In this document: piece after piece, positions 45,348 through 56,636 of the stretch
Position numbering within the stretch: position 1 is the first letter of the stretch
Layout of the letters: the number at the start of each line of letters is the position of its first letter
Source: Bufo bufo
Taxonomy: Eukaryota; Chordata; Amphibia; Anura; Bufonidae
Reading direction: 5' to 3'
Assembly: GCF_905171765.1 (NCBI RefSeq)
Contig: NC_053390.1
Coordinates: 575,820,471-575,884,470 of the forward strand
DNA: 64,000 bases
Notes under the pieces: model-generated
Database searches by the model: none
Seen by the model: the letters and a program-made list of their open reading frames with translations, nothing else
What the model was told of the DNA's origin: nothing
Made by a program: the position numbers and the translations under genes

Positions 45348-45955
45348 CAGCATGTAGTCAATCATGTGTGTTAGGCTGCCCAGAGGCAACGACAAGGTGT
45401 CCTTGGTGAGAGGTATATTGTCTGTGTCCTCTGTATTCCCCCTGTCACGCTTTAATTATACCCGTGAGCTGATTTGGGAGACACATTGATGTGAATGCGG
45501 ATCCTCCTCATCATCATCCTCCTCATCCTCCAAAACTGTGCCCTGGCTGGACAATTGTGTACCTGGCCGCTGTTGGTGCAGGAACCCACCCTCCAAGCCA
45601 CTTGTGAACGACTGGTTTGATAACCGGGGGGATGATCCCTCTTCCTCTTGTGCCACATCCTCATCTATCATAGCCAGAAGCGTTTTTTCAAGGAGATATA
45701 GAAGTGGAATAGTAAAACTGAGGACTGTGTCATCGGTACTGGCCATGTTGGTGGAGTACAGCGCAACACAGAACACACGTCCCACAAGCAGAAAGGCCGA
45801 AGGTAAGCTGCAGCGCAGACAGGCGAGCAGCAGCAGGGTGAGAACGCCGAAAGCGTGCACAGACGGCCCGCACTTTCTGCAGCAGCTCTGACATATCGGA
45901 GTAATTTTTAGGAACCTCTGCATCACCAAGTTCAGAACATGCGCCAGGCATATGC
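45348..45955 (-). pseudogene. hAT transposase fragment, same family as the big hAT
   Basis: The minus strand gives NYSDMSELLQKVRAVCARF, STNMAS(T)DD and IPLLYLLEKTLLAM, which closely match 24890-24440 of the big hAT, with a deletion that removes the PTRWNST region. Nothing before or after remains. Confidence 0.8.
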
Positions 45956-46312
45956 ATCACTTCCTGTATGTCACTTCCGGTCAATAGTACCATGTTAGAA
46001 GAGGGAAAACGGCATTAGTGTTTGTTATTGGTGAATTCCCATGTGGTCTTAATTTTAACTAATCATACCGATATATAAGTAACCTATTTTCAAACTATCC
46101 CCTGATGAAGCATTAAGCGAAACGCACGTCGGGGCATAATAATTCACTTTGGAGCTACAATCACCAACTATATTGTACTACACGAATCTCTCACAAAGTT
46201 ACCAAAGACTCTTGCTACTGAGTTGCTCAGCTAGCTCACAAATGCAATTTCTGCACACCAGGTTTTTATTGCCGCCATTGCTATGGGTATTAGAAAATAG
46301 TATCTACCGGTA
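45956..46312 (+). mobile_element. Penelope-like element 3' end
   Basis: A short stretch with a hammerhead ribozyme, following the pattern of the PLE terminal repeats at 15462 and 19331. No coding region. The boundaries are approximate, set by the hAT fragment on the left and the tandem array on the right. Confidence 0.55.
46096..46137 (+). ncRNA. Hammerhead ribozyme (PLE)
   Basis: CTGATGA at 46102-46108, stem II GC/GC with an ATTAA loop, GAA at 46119-46121, stem III ACG...CGT (46122-46129), predicted cleavage after C46130. Stem I starts CCC (46099-46101) with GGG (46131-46133). All conserved core positions fit. An extra A before stem II is shared with the other hammerheads of the window. Confidence 0.75.
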
Positions 46313-46600
46313 ATCCTGTCATGTGTGATACTGTCTGCCAAGATGTGTATCTAATCCTATCCTATGTGATACTATCTGCTAAGCTATGTATCTAATCCAA
46401 TTGTGGGTGATACTGTCTGCTAAGCTATGTATACAATCCAATCATGTGTGATACTGTCTATCTACTGTCTGTTAGATACCGTGTACCTAATCTTGTAATA
46501 ATCAGCAGGCAGTATCACCTATGACAAGATTAGATACACAACTCAGCAGACAGTATCCTACAAGATAGGATAAGATACACAGCTCAACAGACAGTATTAC
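46313..46600. repeat. 45-bp tandem array, first segment (orientation flips)
   Basis: Units of about 45 bp (TGATACTGTCTGCTAAGCTATGTATCTAATCC) up to about 46490, then the same unit in reverse orientation to 46600. The array resumes at 52391 and 55848, so later insertions have split it. Confidence 0.8.
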
Positions 46601-46956
46601 ACATAGTAACATAGTAACATAGTACATAAGGCCGAAAAAAGACATTTGTCCATCCAGTTCGGCCTGTCATCCTGTAAGTTGATCCAGAGGAAGGCAAAAA
46701 AAAACCCTGTGAGGTAGAAGCCAATTTTCCCCACTTTAGGGGAATAAAAAATTCCTTCCCGACTCCAATCAGGCAATCAGACTAACTCCCTGGATCAACG
46801 ACCCCTCTCTAGTAGCTATAGCCTGTAATATTATTACGCTCCAGAAATACATCCAGGCCCCTCTTGAATTCCTTTATTGTACTCACCATCACCACCTCCT
46901 CAGGCAGAGAGTTCCATAGTCTCACTGCTCTTACCGTAAATAATCCTCTTCTATAG
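46601..46956 (-). mobile_element. CR1/Rex-like LINE 3' end (copy A, 3' part)
   Basis: The minus strand gives FTVRAVRLWNSLPEEVV and then a 3' UTR ending in an ACATAGTAACATAGT repeat at 46601. It continues the coding sequence at 52390-52008; the Ngaro element and LINE copy B lie between. Confidence 0.7.
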
Positions 46957-47306
46957 AAACATAGAATGTGTCGGCAGATAAGAACCATTCGGCCCATCTA
47001 GTCTGCCCAATATACTGAATACTATGGATAGCCCCCGGCCCTATCTTATATGAAGGATGGCCTTATGCCTATCCCATGCATGCTTAAACCCCTTCACTGT
47101 ATTTGCAGCTACCACTTCTGCAGGAAGGCTATTCCATGCATCCACTACTCTCTCAGTAAAGTAATACTTCCTTATATTACTGTTAAACCTTTGCCCCTCT
47201 AATTTAAAACTGTGTCCTCTTGTGGTAGTTTTTCTTCTTTTAAATATGCTCTCTTCCTTTACCGAGTTGATTCCCTTTATGTATTTAAAAGTTTCTATGT
47301 TTGTGT
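46957..47306 (-). mobile_element. CR1/Rex-like LINE 3' end (copy B)
   Basis: The minus strand encodes FKYIKGINS...TTRGHSFKLEGQRF and VVDAWNSLPAEVV, ending at HIR-stop near 47043, then a short 3' UTR ending at a GAAACATAGAA repeat. It overlaps copy A in content, so it is a second insertion. The same subfamily appears at 57735-57976. Confidence 0.75.
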
Positions 47307-47310
47307 ACAA

Positions 47311-47411
47311 GTGTTAAGGCTGGCCGCAGGCTAGCCTGGATTTGTGGGAGGGGCCGGTACCTGTCTTAAGCAGTCTGGCTCTCCCAGGCAGCACGTCGGC
47401 ATTCGGACGTC
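47311..47411 (+). repeat. Ngaro split direct repeat A1
   Basis: 101 bp, starts GTGTTAAGGCTGGCCGC and is repeated at 51742-51842. Confidence 0.9.
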
Positions 47412-47794
47412 TGCTACTTCCGGGTGTGACGTCATCAGCAAGCGTCCTGCACGAGTCGGATCTCAGAGAAGCCGGGTGTACCTTTCCCTTCAGTCTGCAA
47501 GCTGTTCAGGTCGTTTTCCAAGATAACTGGTTTGTTTGGGGAGCGTGGCCACGTGGAGGAGGGTAGGAGGGTGTGTAGAGAGGGGGAAGTGTGCCGGAGG
47601 ATCGCTTCTCCTCACTGCGTTCAGGCACATGCAATTCAAGTTTTGGCACCAATGGGCAGCATTGTCACATAGTTGGAGCTCATTGCCTGTCTCAGCATAA
47701 CCTGTATCCAAGTTCATACAGGGGCTGCGAGTCATCTGGGCTCAGCAGGTTAAACTCTGGCAGCTGGGTCCTGGTGCCATTACTGAGTTGATTA

Positions 47795-48842
47795 CTTACA
47801 AAGTTGCTGCTTGTGCACATGTTTGACACTCATCACATACACTACATACATACCTTAGACACATAGTTCGCACATCAGGCAGTTTGACGATAAAAAAATA
47901 AATTAAAAAAAAAAAAAAAGGGTACAAGTGGATTGTTAAATAAAGTTAAAAAAAAAAAAAAAAACTTTATCCACCAAGCTTCATCCATACACCTCTAGCA
48001 CAGGTTCATCCGCCAATACAGCTACACGCTCGCACGACATACACACCCCGTTTCATCTCGTAGACTAGTGTCATACGTCATACGGTCTGTTTTCCACAAA
48101 TCCTATACTTACATACATCACCTACCACGTCTGTAGGTTCTTTAGCCCGCAGTATTAGTTTTAATTAATCTGCCACGTCACAGATTCACACAAACTCGGG
48201 CTCGCTTCATACGTCAGTGGAAACAACTATCATACTCCCTGTCAGCCTCGCAGGCTTTTCGTTCAATCGTTTCACGCTGCTTAGTTACAAAGTTGCTGCT
48301 TGTGCACATGTTTGACACTCATCACATACACTACATACATACCTTAGACGCATAGTTCGCACATCAGGCAGTTTGATGAAAAAAAAAAAAAAAAAGGGGT
48401 ACAAGTGGATTGTTAAATAAAGTGAAAAAAAAAAAAAAAAAAGAGTGGGTTGTTCAAATGAAAAAAAAAAAAAAAAAAAGTGTACAAGTGGATTGTTAAA
48501 TAAAAAAAATAAAAAAAAAAAAACTTTATCCACCAAGCTTCATCCATACACCTCTAGCATAGGTACATCCGCCAATACAGCTACACGCTCGCACGACATA
48601 CACACCCCGTTTGATCTCGTAGACTAGTGTCATACGTCATACGGTCTGTTTTCCACAAATCCTATACTTACATACATCACCTACCACGTCTGTAGGTTCT
48701 TTAGCCCGCGGTATTCGTTTTTAATTAATCTGCCACGTCACAGATTCACACAAACTCGGGCTCGCTTCATACGTCAGTGGAAACGACTATCATACTCCCT
48801 GTCAGCCTCGAAGGCTTTTCGTTCAATCGTTTCACGCTGCTG
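47795..48842 (+). repeat. Tandem duplication of about 0.5 kb in the Ngaro leader
   Basis: 47795-48283 and 48284-48842 are near-identical direct copies (start TTACAAAGTTGCTGC, end TCGTTTCACGCTGCT). They differ mainly in the length and number of poly-A runs. The second has an extra A-rich segment near 48430-48510. Confidence 0.85.
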
Positions 48843-49378
48843 GGGGGGGGAAGGGGAGGGGCTTAGATTCCGTCATTTTGTTTGTCAGCTTACGGGCAGC
48901 AGGTCGTAGGGTTAACAGGTTGTTTTTTTTTTTTTTTTTATTGTTGTTGTTTTGTGGTGTTGTTGTGTTGTTTGCAGTGGTCTACGCCATCTGCAACTTC
49001 AGCCAGTGCAGGCTCCTGCATGTCTGTGCCACATGTTTTAGGGCACATCCAGTCACGGTCTGCACATTGAAGCCGGCGTGACTGAGCCGGGTGAATGTGG
49101 AGATACTAGACCAGCTGCTGCAGCTTCATCCGGTTCAGCCGTTCCGTACATTCCTGGTGGGAGGGTTTTCACGGGGGTTTCACACTGGGCTCATCAACCT
49201 GCCCCAGCAGACTCATGAATGCCCCAACTTGCAGTCGGCTTCTAAACATGCTGGTCTGGTGGATTCACTCTTGGCAGTTGAGCTGGACAAGGGTTTCATC
49301 ATTGTCCTTTCCAGTCCCCTCCTTTCTGCACTTGGAGGGTGAGCCCGGTGGGGGTGGTGCAGGGAAAATATTCCAATA
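48843..49378 (+). other. Ngaro region where gag is expected, decayed
   Basis: Short frames only. One (about 49091-49330) looks like the N-terminal side of the RT protein (LLQLHPVQPFRTFLVGGF). No zinc knuckle is found. Confidence 0.45.
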
Positions 49379-49385
49379 AATTTGT

Positions 49386-50620
49386 TTGATTCATGATTTG
49401 TCTGCTACACATTCTTCCCACGTTCCTAGTCTCAACTCGTTGATTCCGTCCGAGGAATTTTCCTTGAAGTATACTTCCGTAGACCAGGCTATCCAGGTCA
49501 TTCTTCAGACAGGCATGGGGGCTTGGCTGTCCAAAGCAGATGTCTCTGATGCGTTCAAACTGCTGTCCATTAGCCCATCTCTCTGGCAGTGGCATGGCAT
49601 CAAATGGAGAGATGCGTACTATTCGCCACCAAGTTGACGTTGGTTCCTAGAGCAGCCCCAGTCTGTTGACAGGTTAGCGCAGGCACTGGAATGGATTTTG
49701 TTGGAACAGGGTTGCCAGAATGTCATTCACTACCTGGATGATTTTCTGTTGTTCGAAGAACCCTCACAGGCACCTGTTGACTTGCAGGTTCTCTTGCAGG
49801 TCTTCAAGGTGTTAAACATTCCAGTGGCCGAACACAAAACAGAAGGGCCTGCGCAGGTTGTCACGTTCTTGGGGATCTCTCTGGATTCACGTGCCATGTC
49901 AGCCAGTCTGCCACAAGACAAACTCGACATAATCAAATCAGGTGTCCGTTCCTCGCCCATGTCTCAGGTTTGCACCAAGAGAGAATTGCAGTCTCTGTTG
50001 GGCATGTTATACTTTGCCATGAGGATCATTCCTCAGGGTAGATCATTCATTTCAAGATTGCTAGTCTTATCACAACAGACCAGTGATTTGGACGCATCAG
50101 TGCATCTTAATGCGAACGCCCGAGCAGATCTGTTCATGTGGGACAGATTTCTCAATGGGTGGAACAGCATTTCCATGGTGATTCCGAGTGCCACTTCTGA
50201 TTCTCCACACGTATTTTCAGACGCGGCTGCCTCGGCAGGTTTCGCGGCCATATTTGGCTCACATTGGTGCGCCGGCTCATGGCCCACACACGTGCTACAG
50301 TTGCCGGGGTTTTTTCAGATGTCGGCATTGTTCGAGATCTATCCTATCGTAGCAGCTGCTATAGTCTGGGGGCATAGGTGGTCGGGTCACACGGTGGTTT
50401 TCCACACTGACAACATGGCGACCGCAGAGATCATTAACAAGGGCAGATCTAAATCGTTACTCATCAGGTCTTTCATGCGTAGATTGACCTGGATAGCTCT
50501 GGAACAGGGGTTTCATTTCATGCCCTGTTTTTGGACGGGGTCAGCAACGTTGCAGCTGATGCTTTATCTCGTTTTGATTTTCTCGCTTTTTCTTACAGAA
50601 CCCAGAAGCAGACTCAGTGG
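49386..50620 (+). pseudogene. Ngaro reverse transcriptase and RNase H
   Basis: RT motifs: LSKADVSDAFKLL near 49530, YLDDFLL (catalytic) near 49730, VTFLGISLDS near 49860. RNase H motifs: VFSDAAASAGFAAIFG near 50215 and HTDNMATAEIINKG near 50405, then NVAADALSR near 50545. Small indels near 49620-49660 shift the frame out and back, and another near 50530 shifts it before ADALSR. Confidence 0.85.
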
Positions 50621-50679
50621 GCACCCCGGTACCGGACTGGCGGCTGCTGGTCTTGGATTAGACTCTCTGATTGGGGTCG

Positions 50680-51596
50680 CCAGTTCACTCATTACCAAGT
50701 CTTTGTCGGCCAGTACGTTGCGGTCGTACCGCCGAGCGTGGGTGGTTTTTCGAACTTTAGTTGGCATATCCTAGAGGTGACACAGGTCAGGTCAAGTATA
50801 TGGTGGCTTTCGTGTCTTATTGTCATTTGGTATTGGCTTTATCCTACAACACCATTAGGCTATATTTGGCTGGGGTGCAGCATTTTTTTGGCACTTCAAG
50901 AGCCAGACAGACTCTCTATATTTTCAGCTCACCCGATCAAGGCCATCCTCAGAGGCATTCAAAAAAGCCAGGTCACGGTCAAGTTGGTCCATCGACCTAT
51001 TAAGGGGGACACGTTTCATAGCCTGTCGGAAGTTCTCACATTGTCACCATTCGGAGTCCTTCCCAGCCTGGTGATCAAGGCGGCGATGTACTTGGCGTTT
51101 TACGGGTTTTTAAGACCAGGTGAAGTGACACAGGCCAGACAAGGGGCGGTGGCTCTCCGCAAGGGAGATTTAGTCAGGATGGGCAGTAACTCATTTGCAG
51201 TTGCCTCACAACAGAACAAGGCAGGTAGGTCCCGGCCATGTAGTTAAGTTCTTCCAGACCACAAACGCATAGTGTCCAGTGACAGTCTTGGACAACCTCT
51301 TGCTGGCCCTCAGTCTTCACAGCCCCACCGACCCATTACTTCCATTCCCTGTTGGTCCACTGACGTCCAGCCAGTTCATCAAACATATTCGCATCCTGTT
51401 GACCAGTGTAGGATTGAATCCGGCTCAATTCTCAGGGCATTCTTTCCGCATCGGTGCGGCATCCGCAGCGTCCAAGCATGGAGTCCCTGTGCATATCATT
51501 AAACACTTGGGGCGCTGGCACTCGGGGTGCTTTGTACGGTATATCCCGGAGCCACAAGCGGAGCTGGTCCAAGCATTCAGTACATTGGCAGAGTAG
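50680..51596 (+). pseudogene. Ngaro tyrosine recombinase
   Basis: SASTLRSYRRAW near 50710 begins the core-binding domain. IKAAMYLAFYGFLRPGEVT near 51075-51130 carries the first catalytic Arg. HSFRIGAAS near 51430 supplies the His-x-x-Arg pair, followed by HLGRW and the region of the nucleophilic Tyr (FVRYIPEP) near 51535. These pieces are in three frames, so at least two frameshifts occurred (near 50760 and 51250). The enzyme integrates the circular cDNA. Confidence 0.85.
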
Positions 51597-51631
51597 CACC
51601 TCAGGCCAATCCTTCCCTCACTGGTGGGTTT

Positions 51632-51741
51632 TGCCCCCTTTTCCAGGCATACCGACCTAGTGAGGCCAAGGCACACCTCAGGCCAATTAGGTAGGGGGGT
51701 GGTGGTTGGGCATCTTCCACTCGTTTAGGTCCTGACCACAA
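51632..51741 (+). repeat. Ngaro split direct repeat B1
   Basis: 110 bp, starts TGCCCC...CCAGGCATACC and ends CCTGACCACAA; directly joined to A2. Confidence 0.9.
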
Positions 51742-51842
51742 GTGTTAAGGCTGGCCGCAGGCTAGCCTGGATTTGTGGGAGGGGCCGGTACCTGTCTTAA
51801 GCAGTCTGGCTCTCCCAGGCAGCACGTCGGCATTCGGACGTC
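51742..51842 (+). repeat. Ngaro split direct repeat A2
   Basis: 101 bp, copy of A1. It is followed by a 56-bp spacer before B2. Confidence 0.9.
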
Positions 51843-51898
51843 CCCTGCCCACCCATTCCCATTCTTCATTCAGTCATTCAACCATCACATTCAGGGTA

Positions 51899-52007
51899 TG
51901 CCCCTTTTTCCAGGCATACCGACCTAGTGAGGCCAAGGCACACCTCAGGCCAATTAGGTAGGGGGTGGTGGTTGGGCATCTTCCACTCGTTTAGGTCCTG
52001 ACCACAA
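51899..52007 (+). repeat. Ngaro split direct repeat B2
   Basis: 109 bp, copy of B1, forming the 3' end of the element. Confidence 0.9.
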
Positions 52008-52390
52008 ACCTTCTTTCCTCCAGACGCAGAGGATGTCCCCTCGTCACAGTCCTGGGGATAAATAGATGATGGGATAGATCTCTGTACTGACCCCTGATAT
52101 ATTTATACATATTAATTGGATCTCCCCTCAGTCGTCTTTTTTCTAAAGTGAATAACCCTAATTTTGATAATCTTTCAGGGTACTGTAGTTGCCCCATTCC
52201 AGTTATTACTTTAGTTGCACTCCTCTGGACCTTCTCCAGCTCTGCTATGTCTGCCTTGTTTACAGGAGCCCAGAACTGTACACAGTACTCCATGTGTGGT
52301 CTGACTAGCGATTTGTAAAGTGGTAGGACTATGTTCTTATCACGGGCATCTATGCCCCTTCTGATGCAGCCCCTTCTGATGCAACCCACA
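52008..52390 (-). pseudogene. CR1/Rex-like LINE ORF2 C-terminus (copy A, 5' part)
   Basis: The minus strand encodes LYKSLVRPHMEYCVQFWAPV, ELEKVQRSATKVI and LGLFTLEKRRLRGD, the conserved end of CR1/L2/Rex-type ORF2 proteins. It is cut at RLEERRF by the Ngaro element and resumes at 46956. The element is 5'-truncated at 52390, where the 45-bp array begins. Confidence 0.85.
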
Positions 52391-52559
52391 TGGCAGGATT
52401 AGATACACAGCTCAGCAGACAGTATCATAGAAGATTGGATTAGACACACAGGTCTGCAGACAGTACCACACCCGCAGGATTAGATACTCAGATCAGCAGG
52501 CAGTATCACACATGATAGGATTAGATGCATAGATCAGCTGACAGTTTTACAAGATTGAT
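52391..52559. repeat. 45-bp tandem array, second segment
   Basis: Units with GGATTAGATACACAGCTCAG and CAGACAGTATCA, continuing the segment that ends at 46600. Confidence 0.8.
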
Positions 52560-53169
52560 TTAGGCCTCATGCACACGACCGTATTTTTTTGCGGTCTGCA
52601 AAAACGGGTTCCGTTTTTCCATGATCCGTGACCGTTTTTTCGTCCGTGGGTCTTCCTTGATTTTTGGTTTCCGCCTGGCCGTGCGGAGCCAAACAGATCC
52701 GTCCTGAATTACAATGCAAGTCAATGGGGACGGATCCGTTTGACGTTGACACAATATGGTGCAATTTCAAACGGATCCGTCCCCATTGACTTTCAATGTA
52801 AAGTCAGGAGTTAATATACCATAGGATCAGAGTTTTCTCCAATCCGATGGTATATTTTAACTTGAAACGTCCCCATCACCATGGGAACGCCTCTATGTTA
52901 GAATATATAATCGGATTTGAGTTACATCGTGAAACTCAGATCCGACAGTATATTCTAACACAGAGGCGTTCCCATAGTGATGGGGACGCTTCTAGTTAGA
53001 ATATACTACTAACTGTGTACATGACTGCCCCCTGCTGCCTGGCAGCACCCGATCTTTTACAGGGGGCTGTGATCAGCACAATTAACCCTTCAGGTGCCGC
53101 ACCTGAAGGGGTTAATTGTGCGTATCATAGCCCCCTGTAAGAGATCAGGGGCTGCCAGGCAGCAGGGGG

Positions 53170-53730
53170 CATACCTCCCTCCCTCCCTCCCCTCTATTGT
53201 AATATCATTGGTGGCCAGTATGCGGCCCCCCTCGGCCCCCCCCTCTAGTGTAATATCATTGGTGGCCAGTGTGCGCCCCCCCCGAGCCCCCCTCTATTGT
53301 AATATCATTGGTGGCCAGCGTGCGGCCTCCGTCGGCCGCCCTCCCCCACTCTATTGTAATTTCATTGGTGGCCAGTGTCGGAATCTCCGCTGCCACCAAT
53401 GATCGGGGGGGGGGGAGAGGGGAGGCCGCACACTGGCCACCAATGATATTAATACAATAGACGGGGGGCCGGGGGGGGCCGCACACTGGCCACCAATGAT
53501 ATTAATACAATAGAGGGGGGGCCGGGGGGGCGCACGCTGGCCACCAATGATATTACAATAGAGGGAGGGGGGGCCGCACGCTGGCCACCAATGACATTAC
53601 AATAAAGGGAGGGAGGGGGGCCGACGGAGGCCGCACACTGGCCACCAATGATATTACAATAGAGGGAGGGGGGGCTGGGGGGGCCGCACTGGCCACCAAT
53701 GAAATTAAAACTGGGGAGGGAGGGGGGTCT
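53170..53730. repeat. Tandem repeats of about 50 bp with central inversion
   Basis: TGGTGGCCAGTGTGCGG-type units run forward at 53190-53390 and in reverse at 53400-53720. They form the tip of the MITE palindrome. Confidence 0.8.
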
Positions 53731-53896
53731 TCCCCCTGCTGCCTGGCAGCCCCTGATCTCTTATAGGGGGCTATGATATGCACAATTAACCCCTCAGGTG
53801 CAGCACCTAAGGGGTTAATTGTGCGGATCACAGTCCCCTGTAAGAGATCGGGTGCTGCCAGGCAGCAGGGGGCAGTCATGTACACAGTTCAAAGTA

Positions 53897-55419
53897 CAGT
53901 CGTGGCCAAAAGATTTGAGAATGACACAAATATTAGTTTTCACAAAGTTTGCTGCTAAACTGCTTTTAGATCTTTGTTTCAGTTGTTTCTGTGATGTAGT
54001 GAAAAATAATTACAAGCACTTCATACGTTTTAAAGGATTTTATCGACAATTACATGACATTTATGCAAAGAGTCAGTATTTTCAGGACCTCTGCAATTCG
54101 ACTGGGCATGCTCTCAATCAACTTCTGGGCCAATTCCTGACTGATAGCAACCAATTCTTTCATAATCACTTCTTGGAGTTTGTCAGAATTAGTGGATTTT
54201 TGTTTGTCCACCCGCCTCTTGAGGATTCACCACAAGTTCTCAATGGGATTAAGATCTGGGGAGTTTCCAGGCCATGGACCCAAAATGTCAAGATTTTGGT
54301 CCCCCGAGCCACTTAGTTATCACTTTTGCCTTATGGCACGGTGCTCCATCGTGCTGGAAAATGCATTGTTCTTCACCAAACTGTTGTTGGATTGTTGGAA
54401 GAAGTTGCTGTTGGAGGGTGTTTTGGTACCATTCTTTATTCATGGCTGTGTTTTGGGCAAAATTGTGAGGGAGCCCACTCCCTTGGATGAGAAGCAACCC
54501 CACACATGAATGGTCTCAGGATGCTTTACTGTTGGCATGACACAGGACTGATGGTAGCACTCACCTTTTCTTCTCCGAACAAGCCTTTTTCCAGATGCCC
54601 CAAACAATCGGAAAGAAGCTTCATTGGAGAATATGACTTTGCCCCAGTCCTCAGCAGTCCATTCACAATACTTTCTGCAGAAGATCAATCTGTCCCTGAT
54701 GTTTTTTTTGGAGAGAAGTGGCTTCTTTGCTGCCCTTCTTGACACCAGGCCATCTTCCAAAAGTCTTCGCCTCACTGTGCGTGCAGATGCGCTCATACCT
54801 GCCTGCTGCCATTCCTGAGCAAGCTCTGCACTGGTGGCACTTCGATCCCGCAGCTGAATCTTCTTAAGGAGACGATCCTGGCGCTTGCTGGACTTTCTTG
54901 GATGCCCTGAAGCCTTCTTAACAAGAATTGAACCTCTTTCCTTGAAGTTCTTGATGATCCTATAAATTGTTGATTGAGGTGCAATCTTAGTAGCCACAAT
55001 ATCCTTGCCTGTGAAACCATTTTTATGCAACACAATGATGGCTGCACGCGTTTCTTTGCAGGTCACCATGGTTAACAATGGAAGAACAATGATTTCAAGC
55101 ATCACCCTCCTTTTAACATGTCAAGTCTGCCATTTTAATCCAATCCGCCTGACATAATGATCTCCAGCCTTGTGCTCGTCAACATTCTCACCTGAGTTAA
55201 CAAGACGATTACTGAAATCATCTCAGCAGGTCCTTTAATGACAGCAATGAAATGCAGTGGGATTAAGTTATTTTTCATGGCAAAGAAGGACTATGCAATT
55301 CATCTGATCACTCTTCATAACATTCTGGAGTATATACAAATTGCTATTATAAAAATTTAAGCAGCAACTTTTCCAATTTCCAATATTTATGTAATTCTCA
55401 AAACTTTTGCCCACGACTG
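53897..55419 (-). mobile_element. Tc1-like element, second copy
   Basis: 1,523 bp with ends CAGTCGTGGCCAAAAG on both sides and TA at 53895-53896 and 55420-55421. It is the same family as 27105-32512, in opposite orientation. Confidence 0.9.
54080..55105 (-). pseudogene. Tc1-like transposase, frameshifted
   Basis: From 55105 downward it encodes the paired HTH region and the first part of the DDE domain (FSNEASFRLFGAS, with Asn at the first catalytic Asp, as in the other copy). A shift near 54460 moves FQHDGAPCHKAK to another frame, and a further shift near 54290 and stops follow. The arginine triplet that is a stop in the first copy is intact here. Confidence 0.85.
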
Positions 55420-55847
55420 TATATTCTAACTAGAAGCGTCCCCATCACCATGGGAACGCCTCTGTGTTAGAATATACTGTTGGATATGAGTTTTCACGAA
55501 GTGAAAACTCATCTCTGAAAAAGCTTTTATGCAGACGGATCTTCGGATCCGTCTGTATGAAAGTAACCTACGGCCACGGATCACGGACGCGGATGCCAAT
55601 CTTGTGTGCATCCGTGTTCTTTCACGGACCCATTGACTTGAATGGGTCCGTGAACCGTTGTCCGTCAAAAAAATAGGACAGGTCATTTTTTTGACGGACA
55701 GGAAACACGGATCACGGATGCGGCTGCAAAACGGTGCATTTTCCGATTTTTCCACGGACCCATTGAAAGTCAATGGGTCCGCGAAAGAAAACGGAAAACG
55801 GCACAATGGCCACGGATGCACACAACGGTCGTGTGCATGAGGCCTTA

Positions 55848-55965
55848 GATACATAGCAAAGCAGACAGTATCACAAATGATTGAAACACATACAGAGCTT
55901 CACATGCAGTATCATTCATGATAGGATTAGATACACAGATTAGCAGACTGTATCAAACAGTACAG
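55848..55965. repeat. 45-bp tandem array, third segment
   Basis: About two and a half units (CAGACAGTATCA, GGATTAGATACACAGA), continuing 52391-52559. Confidence 0.7.
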
Positions 55966-56636
55966 ACACAACTGATAAATGTGCTTTACTGTTACAAGTC
56001 TGACCTCTAGTGGTTGTTTTCCAGTAAAACCCCTTGAATCCTGTATGTTTTTGTCAATCCAGATCCTGCCATTGAGGGTCTTCTAAGTTGCCTGCTAGCC
56101 AGTCATACCTCAGTAACTCAAGCAAGACAGGGTTAAGGTCATAAAAGAGAGTCATAAAGCTGAGGATGGGGGAGGTGGATGTACAAAGAGAAGTTGCAAT
56201 GCTATGAGAGGCAATTCCTGGAGCTCCTAATGAGATGCATAACGGAAACGAGACGGATCCGTTTTGCAGCCAATAGATTTTTATTATGATGGAATGAATA
56301 ACGGAATGCCTCTAAAGGCATTCCATTAGGCATTCCGTCATAGAATTGCGTTATGGTCCGTGGTAACGGAATCCATAACGCAATTCACATTTTACCACCA
56401 AACGAAGTGTGAACAAATTTTATAAGCGGAAATTCAATCATTTCTACTATCTATTTCTATCTCTATTTATCTAGCTATCCATCCATTCATCTCTATCTAT
56501 GTCTATCCATCTATTCCCTGAAAGCTATCTATTGAGACGTGAAAATGTAAAGCTTGTGACCAATGGGCTGCTGACAAAAATACAAGTCTGTTACCCAGGG
56601 GTTTCAAAAGGTCAAGTCATATATCTCAAAGGCTTC
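55966..56636. other. Spacer with small palindrome and CTAT microsatellite
   Basis: 56225-56400 contains inverted GGAATGCCT/AGGCATTCC and CCATAACGCAATT-type repeats, possibly a small MITE. 56440-56515 is a degenerate CTAT/CTATC microsatellite. No gene is seen. Confidence 0.5.

Larger units (their letters stand above)
47307..52007 (+). mobile_element. Ngaro (DIRS-order) retrotransposon
   Basis: It carries split direct repeats in the order A1 (47311-47411), coding, B1 (51632-51741), A2 (51742-51842), B2 (51899-52007), and codes for RT, RNase H and a tyrosine recombinase. That repeat order and gene set define Ngaro elements, which integrate by recombinase and leave no target duplication; none is seen. 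It lies inside a LINE tail. Frames are broken. Confidence 0.9.
52563..55844. mobile_element. Harbinger-type palindromic MITE
   Basis: Ends GGCCTCATGCACACGACCG and CGGTCGTGTGCATGAGGCC, flanked by TTA at 52560-52562 and 55845-55847, as PIF/Harbinger elements prefer. The interior is one large imperfect palindrome centred near 53400, with the Tc1 at 53897-55419 in its right arm. Confidence 0.8.
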
